Source: Chitinophagaceae bacterium (lineage in GTDB: Bacteria > Bacteroidota > Bacteroidia > Chitinophagales > Chitinophagaceae). From it: DNA of 64,000 nucleotides. The stretch is taken from positions 20,859 through 84,858 of the forward strand of contig JAEUVO010000022.1 in assembly GCA_016786885.1 (NCBI GenBank), written 5' to 3'. Position numbers and translations under genes: made by a program. The notes under the pieces were generated by a model. It saw only the letters and a program-made list of their open reading frames with translations. It made no database searches and was not told the origin of the DNA. Below, one piece after another: positions 25,049 through 33,248 of the stretch (position 1 is the stretch's first letter; each line of letters begins with the position of its first letter).

Positions 25049-25465
25049 TCAGTCATATTCTTCTGTATTTACAATCTCTCCATAGTTGACCAGCAATTCA
25101 GCTCCTGCAGGAATATCGGTCAGTGCTTCAAAATATTCTCCATGATTGACCGATATGATATTTGGGGTTGAAGAATGATTAAGGTAGTTCACCATATCCA
25201 TCACTTTGAAGCCATAATCGGGAACATAATAATGGTCATCATCATAAAGGCAATATGTTTCTACCAGGTTTCTGGAATGGGATGGTAATTGTTCCACCTC
25301 AGTTATTGACAATCGTACCCATTGGCCAATATTATTTGAAAATATAGTGCGGCATCCTTTCGGAATATTCTGCATGGCAAAAACACCAATTCCATGAACC
25401 GGGGATGGCTTTAGCATGGCATAAGTCTCCCCGGAAAGTTCTTTCAGTAACTCTTCCTTCGTCAT
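25049..25465 (-). CDS. SET-domain protein, probable lysine methyltransferase
   Basis: 138-aa protein consisting of little more than a SET domain. Motifs: VHGIGVFAMQNIPKG (residues 24-38, SAM-binding GxG-type start), NYLNHSSTPN (the pseudoknot NHS motif, canonical NHSCxPN) and AGAELLVNYGE (the catalytic-Tyr region). All the main elements are kept, so it should transfer methyl groups from SAM to protein lysines. It starts 16 nt after a 49-residue Lys-rich protein gene on the same strand, and the two appear co-transcribed. The target is unknown; that small protein is an obvious candidate (inference). Confidence 0.85.
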   Translation of the reverse strand: MTKEELLKELSGETYAMLKPSPVHGIGVFAMQNIPKGCRTIFSNNIGQWVRLSITEVEQLPSHSRNLVETYCLYDDDHYYVPDYGFKVMDMVNYLNHSSTPNIISVNHGEYFEALTDIPAGAELLVNYGEIVNTEEYD

Positions 25466-25481
25466 CAGCTATAATTCTGGA

Positions 25482-25631
25482 TTAGCTTCCCCGCTGGGAA
25501 CCGGTATTTTGTTGTTTACTTACAAAACCTGACTTAGGTTTTTGTATGAATTTTGAGCCTGCGGCATTGGCACCCTTTTTTTTGTCGTCTTTTTTCTTTC
25601 CTTTCTTATTATTCTGATTCAATAATGACAT
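25482..25631 (-). CDS. 49-residue Lys-rich basic protein
   Basis: A short open frame: MSLLNQNNKKGKKKDD at the N-terminus, then KKKGANAAGSKFIQ and KPKSGFVSKQQ, ending in GSQRGS. Twelve of 49 residues are Lys and only two are acidic, so the protein is strongly basic and probably disordered, like a histone tail. The frame is intact from ATG to TAA, has a -7-like box 15 nt upstream and ends 16 nt before the SET-domain gene. I do not recognise the family. It could bind DNA, RNA or ribosomes, or be a methylation substrate of its neighbour. Confidence 0.7.
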   Translation of the reverse strand: MSLLNQNNKKGKKKDDKKKGANAAGSKFIQKPKSGFVSKQQNTGSQRGS

Positions 25632-25645
25632 AGAATATCTTTTTA

Positions 25646-25653
25646 TAAAGATA
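25646..25653 (-). promoter_or_regulatory. -7-like box for the Lys-rich/SET pair
   Basis: On the minus strand TATCTTTA, one base off TAnnTTTG, 14 nt before the ATG of the Lys-rich gene and just after the META-domain gene. It would let the pair be expressed independently. Confidence 0.35.
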
Positions 25654-25667
25654 ATAGATTATAAAAT

Positions 25668-26153
25668 TCATTTCATTTTTCTTGAAAAACGCATTATCTC
25701 AACGCTGTCTGCACGAAGCAGGAGAAAATTACTATCGATTATGGAATAAGAATTGATCGTCTTTAAGGCTTCCAGGAACACTTTTTCGCCATCACCGGGG
25801 CAGGCTACTTTAGTCATTGCGGGATCACCAAAATTCATTTTTTCACCTTCTATTTTTACCTGGCATGAGAACCTGTTACAGGTGGTACTGCCTCTTACGG
25901 CACGGCCTTGAAGATCAAAGTTCAGGTTGGGTTTTTGACCTGGGTACAGCTTTGCCAGATTTACCTTACTATCAGATATGCTGCTTAGTTCCCATAAACC
26001 AGCAAGCGAAGGCATGGCCGACGCCGGAACTATATTTACCGGCTCCGCAACGGGCACTTCAGAAGGAGGTGCTTCTTTTTCTTCCTTGGGATTATTACAG
26101 GCTATTAAAAGGATGGCAGAGAAAATGAGTACACTAAGTAAAGTTTTCATCAT
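25668..26153 (-). CDS. META-domain lipoprotein (HslJ-like)
   Basis: 161-aa lipoprotein. The signal ends in LLIACNN (lipobox LIAC), followed by the acidic/basic stretch PKEEKEAPP and a linker. The META domain (about 50-160) has LAGLWELSSI, GSTTCNRFSCQV and MTKVACPGDGEKVFLEAL, matching the fold that in E. coli HslJ is tied to novobiocin resistance. Two Cys in the domain could form a disulfide. The charged residues right after the Cys may act as a surface-export signal. The gene is single and has its own -7 box. Start at 26153 or the adjacent Met at 26150. Confidence 0.85.
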   Translation of the reverse strand: MMKTLLSVLIFSAILLIACNNPKEEKEAPPSEVPVAEPVNIVPASAMPSLAGLWELSSISDSKVNLAKLYPGQKPNLNFDLQGRAVRGSTTCNRFSCQVKIEGEKMNFGDPAMTKVACPGDGEKVFLEALKTINSYSIIDSNFLLLRADSVEIMRFSRKMK

Positions 26154-26163
26154 TGATTTTTTG

Positions 26164-26171
26164 CAAAAATA
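26164..26171 (-). promoter_or_regulatory. -7 box of the META lipoprotein gene
   Basis: TATTTTTG on the minus strand, a full consensus match 10 nt before the ATG. The implied leader is very short. Confidence 0.45.
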
Positions 26172-26336
26172 AAATCTATTTATGATTCCGGCATACTTCT
26201 AAGTATCTTTAAATACGGGAGTCAGAGGCAGGGGGAAGCTTTTACTCTACATGCAGATCAGGTCAGGGATAAAATACCCTCCTGAGGGGATAGTTCCGGC
26301 GGCTTTACTTCTTTTCTTTACAGAAAATTTTGACAA

Positions 26337-27167
26337 ATGAAATTATTCTTCCTTACAGCAGCAGTAACCATGTTTTCACTTCACATCGGGGCCCAGTCAA
26401 CCAGTAAACCCCGGGAACTTAAGAAAACAATTACTTTGAAAATGGCCAGAACGGTTGATGATGAAATGCCAGGCACAAGGGGGGCTTCCGTAGTTTGGCA
26501 TCCTCTTCAAAAGAAATATTATGCTGCAATGGCCGGTAATTTTGGATATCCTTTATCTGTATTTGATGTAAGTGGCAAAAGGATTTCAAATGATGAACAA
26601 AATACCGAGGCGGATGTCAGAGGACTGTGGTATAACCCGTTCAAAAAGGCTATTGAAGGAAATGCTTATGGATCTTTTGGATGGTTTACCTATGAACTAG
26701 ACAAGGATGGGATGATTAAGGAAGCAAAAACCTTATTTGAGGGGTTGAGTCAGCCATCTGAGCAGTGTGTGGGAGCTTATAATGCTGCCAAAAAGCAGGT
26801 GCTGTTTTTATATGGAAGCCAGGTATATATTTATATGCGTGACAGCGCAATTGAAAGAAATAGAATAATAATACATTGGGGCAGAACAAAAGCAGACGGA
26901 ATTATGGAAGATGAAGATGAAACGGCAGAACCCGAAAATCATAACCGGACCACCATTGTATATACAGGCATGCCGGGCGCAGAATTAGGTTTTTTGAATT
27001 TTATGGATATGCAAATTGAATTATACAATATCAAAGATGGATTTTTGACCCGTACCCTAAAACTACCAGCCGATGCAATTCCTGAGGCTACTTTTAATTT
27101 CTCATATACTAACGGAACGTTCTGGTTGTTTGATATGACCAACCGTGAATGGACAGGATATAAGTGA
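26337..27167 (+). CDS. Secreted protein of unknown function
   Basis: 276 aa, not recognised. Signal peptide MKLFFLTAAVTMFSLHIGA, cleaved before QST. The mature part reads as a beta-propeller-like or beta-sandwich protein with recurrent aromatic-rich strands: SVVWHPLQKKYYAAMAGN, GLWYNPFKKAIEGNAYGSF, FTYELDKDG, FNFSYTNGTFWLFDMTN. The region WHPLQKKYYAA resembles repeats that compare stored with current values, but no catalytic residues stand out. It is monocistronic, with a strong terminator downstream. Confidence 0.65.
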   Translation: MKLFFLTAAVTMFSLHIGAQSTSKPRELKKTITLKMARTVDDEMPGTRGASVVWHPLQKKYYAAMAGNFGYPLSVFDVSGKRISNDEQNTEADVRGLWYNPFKKAIEGNAYGSFGWFTYELDKDGMIKEAKTLFEGLSQPSEQCVGAYNAAKKQVLFLYGSQVYIYMRDSAIERNRIIIHWGRTKADGIMEDEDETAEPENHNRTTIVYTGMPGAELGFLNFMDMQIELYNIKDGFLTRTLKLPADAIPEATFNFSYTNGTFWLFDMTNREWTGYK

Positions 27168-27190
27168 GATTTGTAAAGATTATTGCTATA

Positions 27191-27216
27191 CCCCGGATTT
27201 ATTCCGGGGTTTTTTA
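27191..27216 (+). terminator. Intrinsic terminator
   Basis: CCCCGGA (27191-27197) pairs with TCCGGGG (27203-27209) around a 5-nt loop, followed by TTTTTTATT. It ends the gene at 26337-27167 and rules out a longer start for the next gene. Confidence 0.85.
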
Positions 27217-27290
27217 TTAATGGCAGAATTTCTCTTCTGATTTTCCTTAGCTTAGATGATTGTATCATTAGCTATATTAAATTATTAAGT

Positions 27291-29183
27291 ATGCGTCTTA
27301 TCATTAGTATTATACTGTTTGGTCTTGTGCCGGGACTTGCCAGTGCTCAGAAGATTAATGAGGATTCCTTGTATATGCGGGGGCATTATGAAAAATTTGA
27401 ATACCGAATTCCTATGCGGGATGGGGCAAAATTGTTCACTGTTGTGTATATGCCGAAAGATAAGTCAAAGACATACCCGATACTGATGAACAGAACCTGT
27501 TACAATGCTTCAGGGTATGGAAACTTTAAAACACATGGACATCCTTCCCGGTACCTTGTACAGGATGGATATATACTCGTTTTCCAGGATGTGAGAGGAA
27601 GGTATATGAGTGATGGATTATTTGATAATATGACACCTAATATTCCAGGCAATGACACAAAGAACAAGAAAGATATTGATGAGAGTTCAGATACCTGGGA
27701 TACTATTGATTGGATGGTAAAGAACCTGAAAGGTAATAATGGAAAAGTTGGGATATATGGTATATCATATCCCGGATTTTATTCAGCAGCATCGTTGCCT
27801 GATGCCCATCCGGCACTAAAAGCCTGTTCACCCCAGGCACCGATCTCTGACTTCTTCTTTGATGATTTTCATCATATGGGAGCATACCTGCAAAGCTATA
27901 CTGCGGCATTTGCTGTATTTGGCTACCAGAAAAAGGATACAACCAGGAACGATTGGTTCATACCAGAGATTATGCGGTTTTATGGGCAGTCGCCAAAAGA
28001 TGGGTATGATTTTCATTTGAAACAAGGGCCGCTTAAAAATATTACGGAGAAGTACCATCATGATAATTTCTTCTGGCAACAGATAATTAACCATCCTAAT
28101 TATGATACTTTCTGGCAAAAAAGAAATTTACTGCCTCACCTTAATAATATTAAACCGGCAGTACTTACCGTTGGCGGGTGGTTTGATGCCGAAGATCTGT
28201 ATGGGCCGTTAAATATTTATAAAACGATTGAAAAGACAACCCCCGGTGCCAAAAATAGTATTGTGATGGGCCCCTGGGGACACGGGGACTGGGCTAATGA
28301 AAAAGGAAAAAGTACACATAACCATATTTATTTTGGCGACAGTATCTCAACTTTTTTTCAAAAGGAAATAGAGAGATCCTTCTTTGCATATCATTTAAGG
28401 AATGAAGGTGATTTGAACCTGCCTGAAGCATATATGTTCAATACTGGCAAAAAGCAATGGGAAAAATTTGATGTATGGCCGCCTAAAGACATTCCACCGT
28501 TGAAATTATATTTTGGAGAAAACGGAAAATTATCAGTGGACAAACCGCTGGATGAGAAAGCAACGTTTGAGTATATAAGCGATCCTGCAAAACCCGTTCC
28601 TTATACTTCTGAAACAGAAGAGCTTACTTTCACTCCCCGGGATTTTATGAGCGATGACCAGCGGGACGCTTCAAAGAGGCCGGATGTATTGACTTTTGAA
28701 ACAGAAGTACTGACAGATGAGGTGACAATGGCTGGAGAAATATTGGCCAAACTAAAAGTAGCGATGTCAGGCACTGATGCAGATTTTATTGTGAAACTGA
28801 TTGATGTATACCCGGCTGATCATCCAAACTATGAGCATAATCCCAAGAATATAGTAATGGGAGGCTATCAGCAACTAGTTCGCAGTGAAACGTTCAGGGG
28901 AAGATTCCGAAATAGCTTTGAAAAGCCCGAGCCTTTTGTCCCGGACCAGATAACTGATGTAAATGTTCCTTTGCAGGATGTGCTTCATACTTTTAAAAAA
29001 GGGCATAAAATAATGATCCAGATACATAGCACATGGTTCCCGTATATCGATCGTAACCCACAGCAGTACGTTGAGAATATCTATAAAGCCGGGGAGAAGG
29101 ATTTTATTAAATCATCCATTAAAGTATATGGAAGTTCAGTAATAGGAGTGGGAGGTGAACAACAGGTGAAAAAAGGCTTTTAA
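27291..29183 (+). CDS. CocE/NonD-family serine hydrolase, secreted
   Basis: 630-aa exported hydrolase of the X-Pro dipeptidyl-peptidase/cocaine-esterase (S15) family. Signal peptide MRLIISIILFGLVPGLASA. The nucleophile is S159 in YGISYPGF. The catalytic Asp is probably in TVGGWFDAEDLYGP and the His in GPWGHGDW. The C-terminal jelly-roll (about 400-620) has TEELTFTPRDF and HKIMIQIHSTWFPYIDRNPQ. Such enzymes cleave amino-acid esters, beta-lactam side chains or proline-containing peptides. The frame is open to 27183, but that would begin inside the terminator, so 27291 is the start. Confidence 0.93.
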   Translation: MRLIISIILFGLVPGLASAQKINEDSLYMRGHYEKFEYRIPMRDGAKLFTVVYMPKDKSKTYPILMNRTCYNASGYGNFKTHGHPSRYLVQDGYILVFQDVRGRYMSDGLFDNMTPNIPGNDTKNKKDIDESSDTWDTIDWMVKNLKGNNGKVGIYGISYPGFYSAASLPDAHPALKACSPQAPISDFFFDDFHHMGAYLQSYTAAFAVFGYQKKDTTRNDWFIPEIMRFYGQSPKDGYDFHLKQGPLKNITEKYHHDNFFWQQIINHPNYDTFWQKRNLLPHLNNIKPAVLTVGGWFDAEDLYGPLNIYKTIEKTTPGAKNSIVMGPWGHGDWANEKGKSTHNHIYFGDSISTFFQKEIERSFFAYHLRNEGDLNLPEAYMFNTGKKQWEKFDVWPPKDIPPLKLYFGENGKLSVDKPLDEKATFEYISDPAKPVPYTSETEELTFTPRDFMSDDQRDASKRPDVLTFETEVLTDEVTMAGEILAKLKVAMSGTDADFIVKLIDVYPADHPNYEHNPKNIVMGGYQQLVRSETFRGRFRNSFEKPEPFVPDQITDVNVPLQDVLHTFKKGHKIMIQIHSTWFPYIDRNPQQYVENIYKAGEKDFIKSSIKVYGSSVIGVGGEQQVKKGF

Positions 29184-29195
29184 ACTAATTAGGGT

Positions 29196-29699
29196 ATGCC
29201 AACTGTTGAAGGTCTTATTGAAAAATTTGGTATGCTACCTCATCCGGAAGGAGGATATTATACCAGAACTTACCAGTCAGATATCAATGTTTCACTGGAA
29301 TGCCTTGGTGGAGGATTCACTGGCAATCGCCCCTTTTCAACCGCTATTTATTTTTTACTGGGAAAAGGAAATTTTTCTGCTTTTCATCGTATTAAGAGTG
29401 ATGAGTGCTGGCATTTCTATGCCGGCGAAACATTATTGATCCATATTATCAATCCCGCCGGGGAACTGGCTACGGTAAAACTTGGAAGCAAAATTGAAAA
29501 AGGAGAGGTATTCCAATATGTTGTTCCGGCAGGTTATTGGTTTGCAAGTGAACCAGCTCCTCAATCTTCTTTCTCATTTGCAGGATGTACTGTTGCTCCG
29601 GGTTTTGACTTTGAAGATTTTGAATTGGCTCATGCCGTTGCTTTAGTAAAGCAATATCCTCAACACAAACTGCTTATTGAAAGGCTATGCCGGCAATAG
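29196..29699 (+). CDS. Cupin protein (DUF985 type)
   Basis: 167-aa single-domain cupin. The N-terminus is TVEGLIEKFGMLPHPEGGYYTRTYQS, diagnostic for the DUF985/Cupin_5 family. The barrel follows with ALIYFLLG-like AIYFLLGKGNFSAFHRIKSDECWHFY, where the His/Glu residues could bind metal, and ends in GCTVAPGFDFEDFELA. The function of the family is not established; some members act on sugars. It begins 12 nt after the hydrolase gene and is probably co-transcribed. It is convergent with the universal stress protein gene. Confidence 0.88.
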   Translation: MPTVEGLIEKFGMLPHPEGGYYTRTYQSDINVSLECLGGGFTGNRPFSTAIYFLLGKGNFSAFHRIKSDECWHFYAGETLLIHIINPAGELATVKLGSKIEKGEVFQYVVPAGYWFASEPAPQSSFSFAGCTVAPGFDFEDFELAHAVALVKQYPQHKLLIERLCRQ

Positions 29700-29715
29700 C
29701 TAGCGGATCAGTTTG

Positions 29716-30570
29716 CTATTCAGTTTTTTTAAAACTTAATAGTGGCAGCTTCAAAGTATTGGCCATATCCTCCGTTTTACTTCCAAGAAGGAGTTTGTCC
29801 CACATGCTTCTTTCCCGGGTAAACATTACAAGCCACTGCGGGTGATTGATCTCCATGAAATGCCGTATCTGTTTCAATAATGGCACTTCTACATCTGCAG
29901 CTTGTTTTACAAACCTGATATCCAGGTAACCTGTTCTCTTAATTATTTTAGCCACTTCTTCATCGGTTTTTTTAATTTCATCAGGACCGTAATCAAAATG
30001 CAATAAATCTATACCGGCATGTGCACTCCTGGCAAATGGTATAAGCCTGTCTAATTCAGCTTCGGGGTTCTCCAGGTCGGAAGCGTAAAGAATAGTTCTT
30101 ACAGTACTATACCCGAAATGCTGGGGTATCGCTAAAACGGGAATATCTGACCTGGCGATCATATTTGATGTATTAGAACCAAAAAGGAATTTTTTGATTC
30201 CTGAAGCACCATGAGTTCCCATAACAATCAGGTCCGCATCGAGTTCTTTGGTTACTGAAATTATTTTTTCCACTATCAACGGGTTATACTCTGCTTTGGC
30301 TTTTATCTTTTCGGAAGGGAATGAAATTTTAAGGGTCAGCAGTGCTTTGTATATTTCTTCTTTTAATGCCCTGGTCTTTTCGTCTTCATCTTTCTTTATA
30401 AGCTTTTCCATTTCCTGTTCATTGGTGGCTGTTGCCAGCTTGTATGGAGACTCATGCAGTACATGGTACAGGTATAAGTTTGATTCAACAATTTTGGCCA
30501 GTTGCATGGCATATTCCAGCGCTTTTCTGGCATTTTCTGAAAAATCAAAAGGAATGAGGATAGTTTTCAT
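29716..30570 (-). CDS. Universal stress protein, two UspA domains
   Basis: 284-aa tandem UspA protein. Domain 1 (about 1-145) opens with TILIPFDFSENARKALEYA and ends with the ATP-binding motif VMGTHGASGIKKFLFGSNT (GxxG...GS/T). Domain 2 (about 150-284) is more divergent and lacks a clear GxxGx9G[ST]; it ends in LLLGSKTEDMANTL. A likely role is stress or metabolic sensing through adenine nucleotide binding. It lies 31 nt downstream of a second, similar gene, and the two probably arose by duplication. Confidence 0.9.
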   Translation of the reverse strand: MKTILIPFDFSENARKALEYAMQLAKIVESNLYLYHVLHESPYKLATATNEQEMEKLIKKDEDEKTRALKEEIYKALLTLKISFPSEKIKAKAEYNPLIVEKIISVTKELDADLIVMGTHGASGIKKFLFGSNTSNMIARSDIPVLAIPQHFGYSTVRTILYASDLENPEAELDRLIPFARSAHAGIDLLHFDYGPDEIKKTDEEVAKIIKRTGYLDIRFVKQAADVEVPLLKQIRHFMEINHPQWLVMFTRERSMWDKLLLGSKTEDMANTLKLPLLSFKKTE

Positions 30571-30601
30571 TTAGTAATAGTTAATTATTACATATTAAAT
30601 T

Positions 30602-31447
30602 TTAATGAACTGGCATGGCCAGAACAGGAACCTTAGCATGATAACTCATCCTCCGTGTAATACTTCGATTAAAAATACTGCCAATTAGGCTTCTCTTATG
30701 AGTTGTCATTGCCAGCAGGTCAATATTATTTTTATCTATGTATTCTGTAATGCTTTCCTCAAAGTAACGGCCGGAAAGGTGCTTTGCATTAATAGTAATA
30801 CCCTCATATTTCCGTTTTAATTTTTCTTCCATGAATTCAATTTCCTTTGCATCATTCAAAAAATCGGATGCCCCGGCTATATCTTCATCAGTAAATATTG
30901 TTACCAGAACTTCGGCATTAAATACCCGTGCCAGGTCAAATAGATGTTTCAAAGTGTCAATATCTTCGTCAAAATGATTAATTGCCAGCAGGAATTTTGC
31001 AGGGATACTCCAGTCATATTCCAGCGGTATCGCCAGGACAGGTATTTTACTGTTGCTTATTATTGAAGCCGTCTTGCTTCCGAATATCTTTTCCTTTAGC
31101 CCTGATACGCCAAGAGTGCCCATTATTACAAGATCAGCCTTGTGTTCTTCAGCGGCAACAAGTATTGTATCATTGATCGGACCGCTATATAACTGTATGT
31201 TTACTAATACCTGCTCGGTTTCTTCTATACTTCTTCGCAGTATCTCGAGGTTATTAAAGGCCTCGTCTGCGATCGTTTTATTGTATTCAGCTTTGGGAAT
31301 AGCACCTTCCATATACAGGGTGTCCAGATGCTCGCATGCATGAATGAGATAGATTGTTGCCTGGTTTAGTTTGGCGATCTGAACAGCATAATCAATTGCT
31401 CTTTCAGCATTCGGTGAAAAATCGGTTGGAACAAGGATCTTTTTCAT
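30602..31447 (-). CDS. Universal stress protein, two UspA domains (first of pair)
   Basis: 281-aa tandem UspA protein, the upstream member of a duplicated pair. Domain 1 starts KILVPTDFSPNAERAIDYA and carries VMGTLGVSGLKEKIFGSKTAS. Domain 2 ends with LAMTTHKRSLIGSIFNRSITRRMSYHAKVP, which keeps a GxxxxxxxxRS/T-like pattern but with altered glycines. Nucleotide binding is thus best supported for domain 1. A perfect inverted repeat lies 11 nt upstream of its start. No other stress genes adjoin the pair. Confidence 0.9.
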   Translation of the reverse strand: MKKILVPTDFSPNAERAIDYAVQIAKLNQATIYLIHACEHLDTLYMEGAIPKAEYNKTIADEAFNNLEILRRSIEETEQVLVNIQLYSGPINDTILVAAEEHKADLVIMGTLGVSGLKEKIFGSKTASIISNSKIPVLAIPLEYDWSIPAKFLLAINHFDEDIDTLKHLFDLARVFNAEVLVTIFTDEDIAGASDFLNDAKEIEFMEEKLKRKYEGITINAKHLSGRYFEESITEYIDKNNIDLLAMTTHKRSLIGSIFNRSITRRMSYHAKVPVLAMPVH

Positions 31448-31457
31448 CAGGAATTAT

Positions 31458-31472
31458 ATTGCTTAAAGCAAT
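31458..31472. promoter_or_regulatory. Inverted repeat ATTGCTT-A-AAGCAAT before the Usp pair
   Basis: A perfect 7-bp dyad around one base, 11 nt upstream of the ATG at 31447. It could be an operator or a hairpin in the leader. Confidence 0.3.
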
Positions 31473-31542
31473 TTGCTCATATTACTGGTAAGTAACTATG
31501 ATAACCCTCATTCTGACTACTGATTTTAATAGGCTACTGCTA

Positions 31543-32709
31543 TTAATTGGTCTGTAAGGAGTAAATTTTCCTTTTTAGTACTCCGGCTGCATTAGTGTAG
31601 CCACCATCAGCACCATCAACAAAATGAACATGCTGATCATCCATATTACGGACATAGCAGGACATAACGGATTCGCTGCTGACATGAAGTCCGTAAAGAA
31701 TTTTGTTCCGTTTTTCAAAATCATCTAATGCTGTTTTCAATTGCTCCCTTTGTTCTGCCGATCCCGTGATCACAGTGTTTATTTTTCCATCTATAACAAG
31801 GGTGTCAGACATGTCAACAAGCTTATACAGGTATTCTTTACCTTTTTTTGTTTTAAAGTATATCTTACCTAGTGATGTAGTAATCCATGTTCGCAGCAAA
31901 TACATGGCATTGAACCCACCTAATCTTGTTCTCATTTCTCTCCCTATTTTTTCAAACGTAGCCATCATTCTAAGCTTTGAGATGCTTATTGGCTTACGAA
32001 CCTCCGGGGCACCATAGATTTTATCAATGCTTTCTATCACCTGTCTGAATGCATCAGCCTGCTGTATTCCTTCTTTGGCAATAACCTGCAAGCAGACTAC
32101 CTCAAAATTATTGGCTGGTGGTTTGATCTTATCCCACCTGCAGTGCATACCGCTCATGTCAAGTTCCCCTGTATTATTCGGCAGGGGAGGTGAGGGCCGG
32201 TCTTCCGCTTTTATTTTTCTTTCAGCAAAAGTCAGCCCATTTCCGAGTAACACCGGAATATTGAACAAATCTGAAGTCTTAAGTTTACTTAGCCTGAGTT
32301 CATGCCCCTGTTCGTAGACTTCGGTTACAGGAACATGCCCTACCCGGAGATCAAGATTAAAATTGTTCAGGGTGTTCTCTCTATGTTGTTGAAGAGCAGT
32401 AAGTGTTGCAGCCAGTAAAGAAGGTGGTATGATAAAAGTAGCCCCATCGCCACCAAAGAAGAAAGGGACTGATATATTATCCTTAAAGGCAATATTCAGA
32501 GCTGCAACAATACTCCCGGTGGCAACCAAGTTTACTGTTTGATGCTGTCCGTCCAGGGCTGCCTGGGTACTGTTTTTTACATCGGTGATCAGCACATGCC
32601 AGTTATCCGGTACTTTAAAGAAAAGATGATTCTCCATCAGCAGATCACTAAGAGGGATTTCATTTACAGGAAGCCGGGAATAGAAAAGGTCATTGCTGGT
32701 TACAACCAT
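31543..32709 (-). CDS. DUF3095 protein, nucleotidyl-cyclase-like
   Basis: 388-aa protein of the DUF3095 family. The first half resembles a class III nucleotidyl cyclase. WHVLITDVKNST (D43) matches the strand bearing the first metal-binding Asp, and VPFFFGGDGATFI (86-89 GGDG) matches the hairpin with the second. ATGSIVAALNIAF lies between them. The second half (about 190-388) is of unknown fold and includes FEKIGREMRTRLGGFNAMYLLRTW. The family has no settled activity. It sits next to, but apart from, two universal stress protein genes, and is divergent from two small membrane protein genes. Confidence 0.82.
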   Translation of the reverse strand: MVVTSNDLFYSRLPVNEIPLSDLLMENHLFFKVPDNWHVLITDVKNSTQAALDGQHQTVNLVATGSIVAALNIAFKDNISVPFFFGGDGATFIIPPSLLAATLTALQQHRENTLNNFNLDLRVGHVPVTEVYEQGHELRLSKLKTSDLFNIPVLLGNGLTFAERKIKAEDRPSPPLPNNTGELDMSGMHCRWDKIKPPANNFEVVCLQVIAKEGIQQADAFRQVIESIDKIYGAPEVRKPISISKLRMMATFEKIGREMRTRLGGFNAMYLLRTWITTSLGKIYFKTKKGKEYLYKLVDMSDTLVIDGKINTVITGSAEQREQLKTALDDFEKRNKILYGLHVSSESVMSCYVRNMDDQHVHFVDGADGGYTNAAGVLKRKIYSLQTN

Positions 32710-32817
32710 AATCTTCGCAGGTTTTATGGAAAGTTAGGTTTTAGTTGTGAGATAAAAATGAGAATGCCAGGTATGGGTCAATTGGTCGAGCAGTTAAAAA
32801 TTTATTTTCAGAAAATA

Positions 32818-32847
32818 TTGAAAATATGAAAAATATTAGTAGCTTTG
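32818..32847 (+). promoter_or_regulatory. Promoter of the small membrane protein pair
   Basis: TTG (32818-32820), 19-nt spacer, then TAGCTTTG (32840-32847). This is the best full match to the Bacteroidota promoter (TTG-N19-TAnnTTTG) seen in the window. The ATG follows 37 nt later. Confidence 0.7.
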
Positions 32848-32884
32848 AGTTCAGAAAGGGATCAAATACTTCAAAATCTTCTGT

Positions 32885-33244
32885 ATGAACACCCTCGCTT
32901 ATATTCTCTACCTGGTTCTCACTTACTTCATTACCGTTCATGTGGGGCTTATTTTTTACCGGAATGGCAGAGTATATATTCTTCGTCTTTTACATAGTGA
33001 TGAAGAGTTGACTGATTTTATCAATAGAATTCTACTAACCGGATATTACTTGCTGAATCTGGGTTATGCTGCTTTGATGATCCGGTCATGGCAAACGGTA
33101 AATAACCTGGAAGAACTTATGGGCAGTGTATTGGTTATGACAGGTAAGATCATGCTGACTCTTGCTGTGATCCATTTCTTTAATATGGCGGTTATTTATC
33201 TCTTCAGTAAAAGGAAACATCATTTTCATCAACATAAAAAATAA
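32885..33244 (+). CDS. Small membrane protein, first of a tandem paralogous pair
   Basis: 119 aa, not recognised. Three hydrophobic helices: about residues 5-24 (AYILYLVLTYFITVHVGLIF), 48-68 (LLTGYYLLNLGYAALMI) and 85-108. The tail KRKHHFHQHKK is rich in His and Lys. The protein downstream shares the helix pattern and the motif TGxYLLNLGxA, so the two are paralogues. No catalytic signature is seen. The pair may form a hetero-oligomer in the inner membrane (inference). Confidence 0.75.
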   Translation: MNTLAYILYLVLTYFITVHVGLIFYRNGRVYILRLLHSDEELTDFINRILLTGYYLLNLGYAALMIRSWQTVNNLEELMGSVLVMTGKIMLTLAVIHFFNMAVIYLFSKRKHHFHQHKK

Positions 33245-33248
33245 GTAT

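Noticed and set aside
27183..27290. Extension of the CocE-type hydrolase to 27183
   Set aside because: It would begin upstream of and run through an intrinsic terminator, and it hides the signal peptide starting at 27291.
32826..32888. 20-codon frame (MKNISSFEF...) overlapping the start of the first small membrane protein gene as ATGA
   Set aside because: Its ATG lies upstream of the predicted transcript start set by the promoter at 32818-32847, so it would not be on the mRNA; no conserved features.
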